A stretch of 64,000 nt of DNA from Paraburkholderia silvatlantica (GCF_003096715.1 NZ_QEOL01000011.1:161832-225831); one strand, 5' to 3'. Positions 44,576-53,530 are shown, numbered from the stretch's first letter. Notes: generated by a model not told the origin, from the sequence alone. Numbers and translations are program-made.

Positions 44576-45508
44576 TCAGTCGCCGAGCGGCTGGCGTTCG
44601 CCGCCGCCCCGATGCGCGTCCAGCGTGTGCTTCATGCGGCGCAGCAACTCGCGGCTTGCTTCGGGTTGCGCGAGCGCCAGCTCCGTCGCGAGCACGTCGA
44701 GTGCCATCATCATCGCGTAACGCGACGACGATGGCTTGTAGATGAAATCGGTCTCGCTCGCGACGATCGGCACGAGCCAGTCCGCGAGCGCGGCGAGCGG
44801 CGAAGCCGGCGCGGTGAGCGCGACGAGCTTCGCGCCGTAGTCGCGCGCGATGCGGCACGCGTCCACGAGTTCGGGCACGCGCCCTGTTACGGAAAGCGCG
44901 AGCACCACGTCATCGGACGACAGGGCGCTCGCCACCATGCGCTGCAGCAGGCTGTCCTGGTACGACGCCACCGGACGGCCCAGGCGCACGAGGCGAAAGC
45001 GCATTTCGTCGGCGAGCGCGCTCGAGCCGCCGCCCATGCCGAACACGTAGATCATGCGGGCCTGCGCGAGCGTCGCGGCAGCTTGCGCAAAGGGTGCCTG
45101 GCACAGCAGTTCGTGGTTGCGCGCGAGCGCCGTGTGAATTTCGTCGTAGACGCGCGTGGCGAGCGGTTCGGCTTCGGCACTGGCACGGGCGGCGCGCGGC
45201 TTGCCCGCGCCTTCGGACGCGCCGGCGGCCCCGCCGCGCAGGAAGCGCTCGCCCACGGCGGCGGCCTGGGCGAGCCGCAGCTTGAGTTCGCGCACGTCGT
45301 GGCAGCCCACCGCCTTCGCAAAGCGCGTAACGGAGGCGATGCTCACGCCCGCGCGCTGCGCCAGCTCGCCGATGCTCGCGCGTGCCGCGCTGGCAAGATC
45401 GTCGAGAATGAGCGCGGCCACGTCGCGCTCGGCCGGACGCAGTCCGGGCACGCATTGCGCAATACGCGCGACGATGTCGAAGCGGGCCGGATCGGCGGCA
45501 GTATGCAT
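44576..45508 (-). CDS. RpiR family transcriptional regulator
   Basis: 310 residues from ATG 45508. N-terminal HTH_6 domain (LRPAERDVAALILDDLASA, ISIASVTRFAKAVGC) and a C-terminal SIS phosphosugar-type domain (ARMIYVFGMGGGSSALADEM, DDVVLALSVTGRVPELVDAC). About 30 residues between the domains are Ala/Gly-rich. It is divergent from the deaminase gene and directly upstream of the aminoacylase gene, so it probably controls both. Confidence 0.87.
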   Translation of the reverse strand: MHTAADPARFDIVARIAQCVPGLRPAERDVAALILDDLASAARASIGELAQRAGVSIASVTRFAKAVGCHDVRELKLRLAQAAAVGERFLRGGAAGASEGAGKPRAARASAEAEPLATRVYDEIHTALARNHELLCQAPFAQAAATLAQARMIYVFGMGGGSSALADEMRFRLVRLGRPVASYQDSLLQRMVASALSSDDVVLALSVTGRVPELVDACRIARDYGAKLVALTAPASPLAALADWLVPIVASETDFIYKPSSSRYAMMMALDVLATELALAQPEASRELLRRMKHTLDAHRGGGERQPLGD

Positions 45509-45520
45509 GACAGGGAGTCT

Positions 45521-45565
45521 GTTAATAAATAACAATTCACGAAGCGATGTTACTTTGTGTACTAT
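45521..45565 (+). promoter_or_regulatory. promoter and dyad between rpiR and the deaminase gene
   Basis: GTTAATAAATAAC (45521-45533) is a GTTA-n5-TAAC dyad 13 bp upstream of rpiR. A plausible plus-strand promoter follows: -35 TTCACG (45536-45541), 18-bp spacer, -10 TACTAT (45560-45565). The dyad abuts the -35 and could be the regulator's site. Confidence 0.4.
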
Positions 45566-45635
45566 CTCCGAGTCAACGCCGGCACCTGAGACTCCGGCGG
45601 AGCTGGGACGCATGAAGCATATGGAGCGAAGGGAA

Positions 45636-46916
45636 ATGAAAGTTACAAACTATCAGAGTGCAACGATCGACCCGAACAGCAAGGGCCTCGGCAACGTACC
45701 CGGTGCAAGCGTGCCGCTCGGGGACGCCGGGCGCCTCGAATGGAATTTACTCGAAGAGGACGTGAGCCTGCCCGCGGCGGTGCTGTATGCCGAGCGCGTC
45801 GAGCACAACCTCAAATGGATGCAGGACTTCGTCACGCGCTATGGCGTGAAGCTCGCGCCGCACGGCAAGACGACGATGGCGCCGCAGCTCTTTCGCCGCC
45901 AGATCGAAACCGGCGCGTGGGGCATCACGCTCGCCACGGCGCACCAGACGCGCGCCGCCTACCGCGGCGGCATCTCGCGCGTGCTGATGGCGAACCAGCT
46001 CGTGGGCCGCCGCAACATGGCGATCATCGCCGAGCTGCTCAGCGACGCGAGCTTCGAGTTCTTCTGCCTCGTCGATTCGGTGGAAGGCGTGGAGCACCTG
46101 GGTGAGTTCTTCCGCGCGTCGGGCCGCACGCTGCAGGTGCTGCTCGAACTGGGCGTGCCGCGCGGGCGCACCGGCGTGCGCGACACCGACACGCGCAATG
46201 CCGTGCTCGCGGCGATCGCGCGCTATCCCGACTCGCTCAAGCTGGCGGGCGTGGAAATCTACGAGGGCATCCTCAAGGAAGAAAGCGAAGTGCGCACCTT
46301 CCTGCGCGACGCGCTGAACGTCACCCAGGAACTGGCCGCCGCCGGCCGCTTCGCGCGCACGCCCGCGCTGCTTTCGGGCGCGGGCTCGGCGTGGTACGAC
46401 ATCGTCGCGCAAGAGTTCGCGCCGGCCGCGCAGGCAGGCGCAATCGACGTGGTGCTGCGCCCCGGCTGCTACCTGACGCACGACGTGGGCGTCTACAAGC
46501 AGGCTCAGTCGCAGATCCTCACACGCAACCCCGTGGCCCGCGAAATGGGCGTGGCGCTGCTGCCTGCGCTGCAGCTCTGGGCCTATGTGCAGTCGATTCC
46601 GGAGCCTGGCCGCGCCATCATCGGCTTCGGCAAGCGCGACGCCGCGTTCGACGCGGGCTTTCCGGAGCCGTCGCGCCACTATCGCCCCGCGAACGGCGGC
46701 GCGCCGCGCGAAGTGGCGGCAAGCGAAGGCTGGGAAGTGTTCCAGATGATGGATCAGCACGCCTACCTGAAGATTCCGGCAGGCGCGGACCTGAAGGTCG
46801 GCGACATGATCGCGTTCGACATCTCGCACCCCTGCCTCACGTTCGACAAGTGGCGTCAGGTGCTGATGGTCGACGCGAAATATCGCGTGACGGAAGTGAT
46901 CGAGACGTTCTTCTGA
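45636..46916 (+). CDS. D-amino-acid deaminase, DSD1/alanine-racemase-fold PLP enzyme
   Basis: 426 residues from ATG 45636, with GAAGGGA just upstream; in-frame ATGs at 45612 and 45621 are alternatives. PLP lysine in LAPHGKTTMAPQLF (Lys 78), then LELGVPRGRTGVRD, and the C-terminal metal-binding SHPCLTFDKWR typical of eukaryotic-type D-serine dehydratases. It turns D-amino acids into keto acids and ammonia through an enamine/imine that RidA clears. Divergent from rpiR. Confidence 0.88.
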   Translation: MKVTNYQSATIDPNSKGLGNVPGASVPLGDAGRLEWNLLEEDVSLPAAVLYAERVEHNLKWMQDFVTRYGVKLAPHGKTTMAPQLFRRQIETGAWGITLATAHQTRAAYRGGISRVLMANQLVGRRNMAIIAELLSDASFEFFCLVDSVEGVEHLGEFFRASGRTLQVLLELGVPRGRTGVRDTDTRNAVLAAIARYPDSLKLAGVEIYEGILKEESEVRTFLRDALNVTQELAAAGRFARTPALLSGAGSAWYDIVAQEFAPAAQAGAIDVVLRPGCYLTHDVGVYKQAQSQILTRNPVAREMGVALLPALQLWAYVQSIPEPGRAIIGFGKRDAAFDAGFPEPSRHYRPANGGAPREVAASEGWEVFQMMDQHAYLKIPAGADLKVGDMIAFDISHPCLTFDKWRQVLMVDAKYRVTEVIETFF

Positions 46917-46949
46917 GCGCGGCGCCGCGTTGAAAACGGCGCTGCAGGC

Positions 46950-47426
46950 TCAGCCCGCTTCGGGCCCGGCTTCTCGAGCCTGCGCGAGCGCAGCCCCCGC
47001 CGCGGCCGCCTCGCCGATGCGCGCCTCCATCATCCCCAACGCGCCCGATAGCGCCGAGAGCGCATCGTCGGGCAGCGACATCGTCACGTTCAGGAACGCG
47101 GTGCGGCGCGGCAGCCCCTCTTCGGTCACGGCGCGGCCGGCGTCGGTCAGCGTCACGTTGGTGATGCGGTTGTCGCGCTCGTCGGCACGGCGCGCGATCC
47201 AGCCGAGCGACTCCAGCGCCTTCAATTGGCGCGTGAGCGCGCCCGGGTCCACGCGCAGCCGCTCGACGAGCCGCTTTTGCGACGACTCGCCGTCCTGCTC
47301 GTAAAGCGCGAGCAGAATGCGCCAGCGCGGCAGCGGATGGCCGACCTGCGCCTCGAACGCCGACATGAACGCCCGGTAGGTCCGTCCGAACTGCTGCATG
47401 ATGGCGATGCGATCCTGAATTTCCAT
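46950..47426 (-). CDS. MarR family regulator of the adjacent exporter
   Basis: 158 residues from ATG 47426 (AAGG 5 bp upstream; an earlier ATG at 47450 is possible). MarR core: PRWRILLALYEQDGESSQKR, VDPGALTRQLKALESLGWI and wing RADERDNRITNVTLTDAGR. It lies 87 bp after the exporter gene on the same strand, so it is probably co-transcribed with it and represses it through the palindrome upstream of that gene. Confidence 0.88.
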   Translation of the reverse strand: MEIQDRIAIMQQFGRTYRAFMSAFEAQVGHPLPRWRILLALYEQDGESSQKRLVERLRVDPGALTRQLKALESLGWIARRADERDNRITNVTLTDAGRAVTEEGLPRRTAFLNVTMSLPDDALSALSGALGMMEARIGEAAAAGAALAQAREAGPEAG

Positions 47427-47513
47427 GCCTTGTTTTCCTGCCGGCTTCATTGCCGCGCGTTTGCCGGTATCCGTGGCGGTGTCCGTGCCGGTGCCCGCCA
47501 GGGGCGGAACGCC

Positions 47514-49109
47514 TCAATCCGCGTGAATCACGGGCTCCACCTTGCGCTGCAGCTTGACCGGCGGCACGCGCCGGGTTTGCCAGATCGACACCACCGCGAT
47601 CGCCGCCGCCACGGCAATGCCCAGGTGAATCGCGCCCACGAGCGCCTCGCGCGCGGCTTCGAGCAGCGGCGCGCCATTATGCCCGGCGTGCGCGAGATCG
47701 GCGACAAGCGTTGCCTGCGCGTCGCGGTTGATGAGGATCTGCGGGTCGGCGAGCTGCGGCAGCCAGTGCGTGGCGCGATCGGCGTCCAGCGCGCGTTGCA
47801 CGCCGCTCGAATAAAGCTGCGTGACCATCGTGCCGGTGAGCGCCGTGCCGATCATGCCGCCGATCATCCGCAGCGACTGCAACAGCGCGGTGGCGATGCC
47901 CAGATGCTCGCGCCCCGCCGTCTGCTGCGCGAACACGGTGAGGTTCGGCATGACGAAGCCAAGGCCGACGCCAGCCAGGATCATGAACGCCATGAGCAGG
48001 CCGCGCGGCGTGTTGCGCGTGGCGAGCGCCACGGCAAGGCACGCTGCCGCGATCATCGCGAAGCCGATGTAAAGCATCAGATTCGGATTGCGAATGCGCG
48101 AGACGATGCGCCCGTTCGCGATACTGCCGATCGTGATGAACACCACGAGCGGGGTGATGACGACGCCCGCTTCCTTCGGCGTCATGCCGAAGCCGCCCTG
48201 AAACAGGAGCGGCGCGTAGAACAGCAGCGAAAACATCGTGAAGCCGCCCAGCACGGCGAGCGTGAAGAGCGCGTTCAGGCTCGCGTTGCGGAACATGTCG
48301 ACGGGCAGGATGGCCTGCGGGCAGCGCCGCTCCCATTGCCAGAGCGCCCAGCCGGCCGCCAGCGCGAGGGCGAGCAGGCCGATGGCCGAAGCGGTGAGAC
48401 CGCGCCCCGGCAGACGCTCCACGAAAAGCTGCAGGCTGCCGAGCGCGAGCGCGATGAGGAGCGCGCCTGGCCAGTCGAGCCGCATGCGCGCCTCGTGCGC
48501 GACGTGGCGCAGATGCGGCAGATACTTCCAGACGAAAAACAGCGAGAGCAGGCCAACGGGCAGATTCACGTAAAACACGGAGCGCCAGCCGTAGTACTGC
48601 GTGAGAAAGCCGCCGAGCGACGGCCCGACCGCATTGGCGATACCGAATGCGGAACTCATGAGCACCTGCCAGCGCAGGCGCACGACCGAATCGGGGAAGA
48701 GATCGGGAATGCAGGCGAACGCCGTGCCGACCAGCATGCCGCCGCCGATGCCCTGCAAGCCGCGCGCGATCACGAGGAACAGCATGCTGTTGGCCGCGCC
48801 GCACAGCACGGAAGCGCCGGTGAAGACGACAATCGACGCGATCACGAACGGCTTGCGCCCGTAATAGTCGCCGAGCCGTCCAAAAATGGGGACGGTGATG
48901 ACCGAGGTGAGCAGATAGGACGTGGCGACCCACGCGTAAAGCTCGAAGCCGCGCAATTCGGCGACGATGGTCGGCAGCGCGGTGCCGACGACGGTCTGGT
49001 CGAGCGCAACGAGCATCGTCACGAACGAAACGCCGAGCATCGCGAGCAGCGACTCCCGGAACGGCAGAACCTGCCCGCTCGAATGGTGGGCGGCGGTATG
49101 AACGGCCAT
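47514..49109 (-). CDS. MFS drug exporter, DHA2 (14-helix EmrB/QacA) family
   Basis: 531 residues from ATG 49109; an in-frame TTG at 49139 would place the operator-like palindrome in coding sequence, so the ATG is preferred. Helix 1 to 2 motifs of DHA2 transporters: FVTMLVALDQTVVGTALPTIV, YAWVATSYLLTSVITVPIFGRLGDYYGRKP, and motif C-like GLQGIGGGMLVGTAFA. It should expel drugs or organic acids using the proton gradient. marR follows. Confidence 0.92.
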   Translation of the reverse strand: MAVHTAAHHSSGQVLPFRESLLAMLGVSFVTMLVALDQTVVGTALPTIVAELRGFELYAWVATSYLLTSVITVPIFGRLGDYYGRKPFVIASIVVFTGASVLCGAANSMLFLVIARGLQGIGGGMLVGTAFACIPDLFPDSVVRLRWQVLMSSAFGIANAVGPSLGGFLTQYYGWRSVFYVNLPVGLLSLFFVWKYLPHLRHVAHEARMRLDWPGALLIALALGSLQLFVERLPGRGLTASAIGLLALALAAGWALWQWERRCPQAILPVDMFRNASLNALFTLAVLGGFTMFSLLFYAPLLFQGGFGMTPKEAGVVITPLVVFITIGSIANGRIVSRIRNPNLMLYIGFAMIAAACLAVALATRNTPRGLLMAFMILAGVGLGFVMPNLTVFAQQTAGREHLGIATALLQSLRMIGGMIGTALTGTMVTQLYSSGVQRALDADRATHWLPQLADPQILINRDAQATLVADLAHAGHNGAPLLEAAREALVGAIHLGIAVAAAIAVVSIWQTRRVPPVKLQRKVEPVIHAD

Positions 49110-49127
49110 TTTTTGATCTAGCAATGG

Positions 49128-49139
49128 TTGACGCGTCAA
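49128..49139. promoter_or_regulatory. perfect 12-bp palindrome, candidate MarR operator
   Basis: TTGACGCGTCAA lies 18 bp upstream of the exporter ATG and inside the 123-bp divergent region to the EcsC-like gene. Its length and symmetry fit a MarR-family site. Confidence 0.5.
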
Positions 49140-49232
49140 AGATTGATCATCATAGCACGCTCCGATCCACTACACTGGGGCCTCGGACGGCGGCGATGCC
49201 TGCGCCGCCGTTGCCGAAAATCCGGGAGCGCA

Positions 49233-50108
49233 ATGGAACCCACGACCGAACCCACCGCCGCAGATCCGGCCCGCGCAGGCGCCGCCGCGGCCTTCACCGA
49301 GGCCGATCTCGACGCGCTGCGGCGCGCGAGGCACCAGCTCGAAACGCCGCCGCTCGGCATGAAGCTCGCAGCGATCGTGGGGGCGCCGGTGGAAAAGCTG
49401 ATCGCACGGCTGCCTGGCGTCGCGAACGACAAGGTCATCGACGCGACGCAAACCGCGCTGCGCAAGTGCCTGGGACTCGCATTGAAAACGCTCGGCAGGC
49501 AAGGCGCCCCCGTCACCGCCGAATCGCGCACGAGCGCGAAGCCGAGCAACCTGCTGCACAAGTTCGCGGTGGCAACCACGGGCGCGGCAGGCGGCGCGTT
49601 CGGCCTTTTCGCGCTGCCGGTCGAGTTGCCCGTCACGACCACGCTGATGTTTCGCTCGATTTGCGACATCGCCCGCAGCGAAGGCGAAAATCTGGCGAGC
49701 GCCGACACGCAGCTCCAATGTCTGACCGTGTTCGGCATGGGCGGCCGCTCGGCCGCCGACGACGAAGCCGACTTCGGCTATTTCATCGTGCGCGGCGCGC
49801 TCGCGAAGGCGGTATCGGCGGCATCGTCGGAAATGGCGACGAAGGGCTTCGCCGCGCACGGCTCAACCGCGCTCCTCAGGCTCATGCAGACCGTGGCCGC
49901 GCGCTTCTCCGTGCAGGTGAGCGAGCAGGTCGCGGCGAAATCGATACCGGCTATCGGCGCGGTGCTCGGCGCCATGGTCAACACCGTCTTCATCGACCAT
50001 TTCCAGCAGGTGGCGCATGGGCACTTCACCGTGCGCCGGCTCGAGCGCCGCTACGGCGAAGCCGCCGTGCACGCGGCTTATGACGCGATCGACGTTTCGC
50101 TCGATTGA
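49233..50108 (+). CDS. EcsC family protein
   Basis: 291 residues from ATG 49233 with GGGAG upstream. The EcsC signature region is VATTGAAGGAFGLFALPVELPVTTTLMFRSICDIARSEGE (about residues 112-151), followed by ECLTVF-like QLQCLTVFGMGG and a C-terminal AIGAVLGAMVNTVFIDHFQQVA segment. EcsC proteins are membrane-associated; a general role in ABC exporter or protease-linked processes was suggested in Bacillus, but this family has no firm function. Its last 31 bp overlap the converging esterase gene. Confidence 0.82.
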   Translation: MEPTTEPTAADPARAGAAAAFTEADLDALRRARHQLETPPLGMKLAAIVGAPVEKLIARLPGVANDKVIDATQTALRKCLGLALKTLGRQGAPVTAESRTSAKPSNLLHKFAVATTGAAGGAFGLFALPVELPVTTTLMFRSICDIARSEGENLASADTQLQCLTVFGMGGRSAADDEADFGYFIVRGALAKAVSAASSEMATKGFAAHGSTALLRLMQTVAARFSVQVSEQVAAKSIPAIGAVLGAMVNTVFIDHFQQVAHGHFTVRRLERRYGEAAVHAAYDAIDVSLD

Positions 50109-51046
50109 GGCGGCTGCGGTTTCTCGTCGCCGCGTGCTGGCGCAGGGGTCACGCGGCGCACGAAGCTCGCGGCGACGTCGAGCGTGCGGCGCGCTTCGGG
50201 CATGAACGGCGCGTAGATCGGCCAGATATGCGGCATGCCGGCGGCAATCTCGCACTCCACCGCCACGCCGGCAGCGCGCGCGCGCTCGGCGACGCGGCGC
50301 GTGTCGTCGAGCAGCGTTTCGGAGCTGCCCACGAAGAGGCTTAGCGGCGGCAAGCCGCGAAAGTCGGCATAAAGCGGCGACGCGTAGGGATCGGTCGCAC
50401 TGGCCGAGCCGAGGTAAAACGGCGCGATGCGCGCGAATACCTCGCCGCTGAACATGGGATCGCGCCCGTCGTTCTCGCGTATCGAAGCGCCCGTCGCCGC
50501 AAGATCGGTCCACGGTGAAAACAGCACGGCGCCGGCGGGAAGTGCATCGCCTGCGTCGCGCAAGGCAACGAGCGTCGCCAGCGCAAGCCCGCCGCCCGCC
50601 GAATCGCCGCCAATCACGATGGAGCCGGGCAGCGTTCCTTGCGTCAGCAAATGGCGGTACGCGGCCAACGCGTCCTCGAGCGCGGCGGGAAACGGATGCT
50701 CGGGCGCGAGGCGATAGTCGAGCGAGAAGACGTCGGCGCCAGCGCGCTCGCCCAGACCAAACGAAATCGCGCGCTGCGAACGCGGCGAGCAGAAGTAATA
50801 CCCGCCGCCATGCAGATAAAGGAGCGTGCGCTGCGCGGGCGAGCGCTCGCGGATGAGCCACTCGCCGCGCATTGGGACATCGGAGGCGCCGTACTGCTCG
50901 AGCAAGCGCCAGCCGCCCGGCACACCCGGCGTCCAGATGCGCCTTGCCGTCAGCATGCGCACGCGCGCGACGTTGATCGACTTGCGCGTTTGCGGCAGAA
51001 AAGTGCGGCGCAAGAACCTGCAGATCAGCCTGCTTTGCCAGCTCAT
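50078..51046 (-). CDS. alpha/beta hydrolase, hormone-sensitive-lipase type esterase
   Basis: 322 residues from ATG 51046, with GGAGG 8 bp upstream. HSL-family motifs: oxyanion HGGGYYFCSP (about residues 80-88), nucleophile elbow GGDSAGGGLA, acidic residue near LFVGSSETLLDD, and catalytic His in GMPHIWPIY. These enzymes cut short-chain acyl esters. It converges with and overlaps the EcsC-like gene by 31 bp. Confidence 0.9.
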   Translation of the reverse strand: MSWQSRLICRFLRRTFLPQTRKSINVARVRMLTARRIWTPGVPGGWRLLEQYGASDVPMRGEWLIRERSPAQRTLLYLHGGGYYFCSPRSQRAISFGLGERAGADVFSLDYRLAPEHPFPAALEDALAAYRHLLTQGTLPGSIVIGGDSAGGGLALATLVALRDAGDALPAGAVLFSPWTDLAATGASIRENDGRDPMFSGEVFARIAPFYLGSASATDPYASPLYADFRGLPPLSLFVGSSETLLDDTRRVAERARAAGVAVECEIAAGMPHIWPIYAPFMPEARRTLDVAASFVRRVTPAPARGDEKPQPPQSSETSIAS

Positions 51047-51188
51047 CGGCTCAGCCCTCCGCGGCACTCAAAACGGGCTCAACCTGCGCTCGTCGGCGCT
51101 CGATCGATAGCGTCCCGCAATCAGACTTCGATCGCGGGAACGCGCGGCGCGCACCGTACGGCGAGTAAGGCGAACGATCGAGTGCCGG

Positions 51189-51623
51189 TCAATTGGCGGG
51201 CAGCACCTGGCCGCGAATCTCGCCTGACGGGTTCTGCGCCGTATGAATGTTGAAATACCACTGGCCGCCCATGAGCTGGGTGACCTGCTGCTCGTTGAGC
51301 GTGGCGGAACCCTTGATCGGACTTGCCAGTTCGCCCTTCGGAATCGGTACCTGCACGCCGGCATTCTGTCCGACCGGCGCGGGGCCGTGGAAGTGCGCGG
51401 CCGCCGCCGGGCCGGAGAGACCTTCATAGGTGATCGTCCAGTTCAGCGTTTTCGTGGACGTGTCGAAGGTGGCGTTGAGCATGCCGTGGCCCTGGCTCAC
51501 GCGCGGCGGGACTTCGCTGGACGGTTCGAGATCGGCCTTGAGCGCGACGGTATCGGCATACGCGGCGCTGGAGGCGAGGACACACAGAGCGAGAGCGAGC
51601 TGCAGCGGACGAAGCAGATGCAT
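51189..51623 (-). CDS. secreted CHRD domain protein
   Basis: 144 residues with a signal peptide (LQLALALCVLASSAAYA) and GGAGA before the ATG. The mature part is one CHRD domain: LEPSSEVPPRVSQGHGML, WTITYEGLSGPAAAAHFHGP and the end motif WYFNIHTAQNPSGEIRGQV. Bacterial CHRD proteins are exported beta-rich proteins with no established function. Monocistronic as far as can be seen. Confidence 0.88.
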   Translation of the reverse strand: MHLLRPLQLALALCVLASSAAYADTVALKADLEPSSEVPPRVSQGHGMLNATFDTSTKTLNWTITYEGLSGPAAAAHFHGPAPVGQNAGVQVPIPKGELASPIKGSATLNEQQVTQLMGGQWYFNIHTAQNPSGEIRGQVLPAN

Positions 51624-52227
51624 GGAAGTTCTCCTGTTTTTGTGGCGCGCTGCACCAGAAGGCGCAAATCCGCGCTCCCACATGCTAGAGCAAATCCGCC
51701 GGGCGCGTCCGCTGCGCCGATGTCGGCCCAACGTAAGCTGCGTGCAATAAAAAAGCGCGGCAAGCGCCGCCCTTCAACCCCGGTACGTCCTTCCTGCCAT
51801 CCGGGGCGTTCTGGCCTGCGCCCCGCGTGCCGGCGCTTTCAGGGTACGTGGATACCACACTGAATTGATTTGCATAACGAAGTTTGTAGGCGCCATCTTT
51901 TGACGAACCACCCGCCATTTCGCACCCCCTTTCGAAAGCATCGACTGCCCCGGCGGTAGCCCCTCAACACGCTCGTTCGTGGATTTCGCCATCGAATGGT
52001 TTCGCCGACACGCCGCCGCAGCCAGGGCGATTACCAGCACTTCCGGTAACAGTTAATTGATCGAAATTATGTCGATTTCTCGTCGCGCCACGACTAAGCT
52101 AGGAACTGCGAGAAGTGACTCTTCATCGAAGGGTCTCCAAGCTTGAACGCGGCTTCGGCCGCGTTTTTTTTCGCCCGCTTTTTGCGCTCGACTACCCCGC
52201 GTCCGTCGATTTCCTGATGCACATCAT
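51624..52227. other. intergenic stretch without a convincing gene
   Basis: 604 bp between the CHRD and HPt genes. A minus-strand frame from ATG 51992 to 51774 (72 residues, basic, no recognised domain, no ribosome-binding site) is a weak candidate. The stretch holds an orphan plus-strand terminator at 52146-52171 that serves no annotated gene. Confidence 0.4.
52146..52171 (+). terminator. orphan rho-independent terminator, possible sRNA end
   Basis: AACGCGGC-TTCG-GCCGCGTT with a stable UUCG loop followed by T7 on the plus strand. The nearest plus-strand gene ends 2 kb upstream, so the terminator probably belongs to a short unannotated transcript starting within the preceding 100-150 bp. Confidence 0.7.
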
Positions 52228-52749
52228 TCACGCAAGCAGCGCGGCCTGGTGCTCGATTCCGGCAAGCATCGCCTGGCAGGTGTGGATGAGCGCATAACCC
52301 TCCTCGCGCAGTTGCTCGGCAGTGTGACCATTCATGTGACGGCGAAACGTCTCGAGTTCGGCGAGCAGCGCAGGATACTGCAGCACGCCAACCGCGCCGG
52401 CAAACCGGTGATGCCATTTGCGCAGGCCCGCGACGTCGGCTTGTTCGAGGAGCGGCGGCAAGGCGTCCAGGTCGTCGCGCATCGCCGAAACGAACGAACC
52501 GGGCAGCGTCTTCACGGTCGCCTCGCCGCCCCAAAGCTGGATCATTTGCGTGAGATCCAGCGGTTCGAACGTCCGGGCGTTTGCAGGCTTTTCCGCGGGC
52601 TTTGCGCAGGAACTGCCGCGCCCCTCCGAAGCCGACTCCAAAGCGGACTCCGAAGCCGGCGACGCGGCTTGCCCCGCCGCCTGCCACGCCGTTTGCACGT
52701 TCGCACGCGTCTCGCGCGTGGCCACGGAAGCAGGTTCAAAAAAGTCCAT
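52228..52749 (-). CDS. HPt (histidine phosphotransfer) domain protein
   Basis: 173 residues. A ~60-residue Ala/Ser-rich start is followed by a four-helix HPt domain with FVSAMRDDLDALPPLLEQADVAGL and the phospho-acceptor region RKWHHRFAGAVGVLQY, where His 114 fits the usual His-x-x-x-Gly pattern. HPt proteins pass phosphate between hybrid kinases and response regulators. Its start overlaps the end of the response-regulator gene by 14 bp, so the two are a pair. Confidence 0.82.
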   Translation of the reverse strand: MDFFEPASVATRETRANVQTAWQAAGQAASPASESALESASEGRGSSCAKPAEKPANARTFEPLDLTQMIQLWGGEATVKTLPGSFVSAMRDDLDALPPLLEQADVAGLRKWHHRFAGAVGVLQYPALLAELETFRRHMNGHTAEQLREEGYALIHTCQAMLAGIEHQAALLA

Positions 52750-53377
52750 ACGCCCTGACGTAGGCGAAGAGTCCCGCGTCGTTACTCACGCCGAGTTTCG
52801 CCATCGCGTCACGCTTCTGGCAGCTTACCGTGCGCACGTCACGGCCGAACGCGCGCACAATTTCCGTGATCGAGCTGCCGCTCGCGAACTTGCGGACCAC
52901 CTCCGATTCGCGCGGCGTCAGGCGCGGCAAACACAGGTTGGACGGTCCCGAGGCGGCCACGAGTTCGCGCTCGATGGCCGGGCTGAGATGGGCGAGACCC
53001 TGGGCAGCGCCGCGCACGACAGCGGCGAGATCGCCCATTGGCTCGGTCTTGCGCAACATGGCAACCACGCCCGCGTGCGCCACCGCGCGCGGGACGACGG
53101 CGTTCGCAACGCCGGTCAGCACGACCACCGGGATATGCGGCCAGTCGCGGCGCAAACGCCGCACGAGCTGCAGACCTTCGGCGGCTTCGCCGGAAGCAGA
53201 CGGCATATTGAGATCAGTGACCACGACGTCGCACGGGACGGCTTCGAGCGTCTGCAATAACTCGCGCGCGCCGCACGCTTGCCCCACGACCTCGATATCG
53301 TCTGCCGCGAGAAGCGCCGAGCGAACGCCAGGCCAAACGAATGGATGATCGTCGGCGAGGACAACACGTAGCTTCAT
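52736..53377 (-). CDS. LuxR/NarL-type response regulator (RcsB/BvgA-like)
   Basis: 213 residues from ATG 53377. Receiver domain with acidic pocket ADDHPFVWPGVR, phospho-acceptor Asp 55 in VVVTDLNMPS, Thr 88 and Lys 110; then a C-terminal LuxR helix-turn-helix LTPRESEVVRKFASGSSITEIVRAFGRDVRTVSCQK. The Asp-Asp-His-Pro start resembles RcsB/EvgA/BvgA, which are fed by hybrid kinases through HPt domains. No sensor kinase is nearby. Confidence 0.9.
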   Translation of the reverse strand: MKLRVVLADDHPFVWPGVRSALLAADDIEVVGQACGARELLQTLEAVPCDVVVTDLNMPSASGEAAEGLQLVRRLRRDWPHIPVVVLTGVANAVVPRAVAHAGVVAMLRKTEPMGDLAAVVRGAAQGLAHLSPAIERELVAASGPSNLCLPRLTPRESEVVRKFASGSSITEIVRAFGRDVRTVSCQKRDAMAKLGVSNDAGLFAYVRAYGLF

Positions 53378-53530
53378 ACTGAATCTCCTCCCAGTGGATT
53401 TGCGTAGCTGCGATGCGCCGCGTGAGCACATCGGCAACCCGCAACATCAGTCAGGTCGTTCATCTGACCATTGAAAGGCCGCCGTCGAAATCGGAGATTT
53501 CCGAAGGCTAATGTTGTGCGTGCGCACGAG

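Noticed and set aside
51774..51992. A 72-residue minus-strand frame
   Set aside because: No ribosome-binding site, no domain, and basic low-information composition; kept only as a comment.
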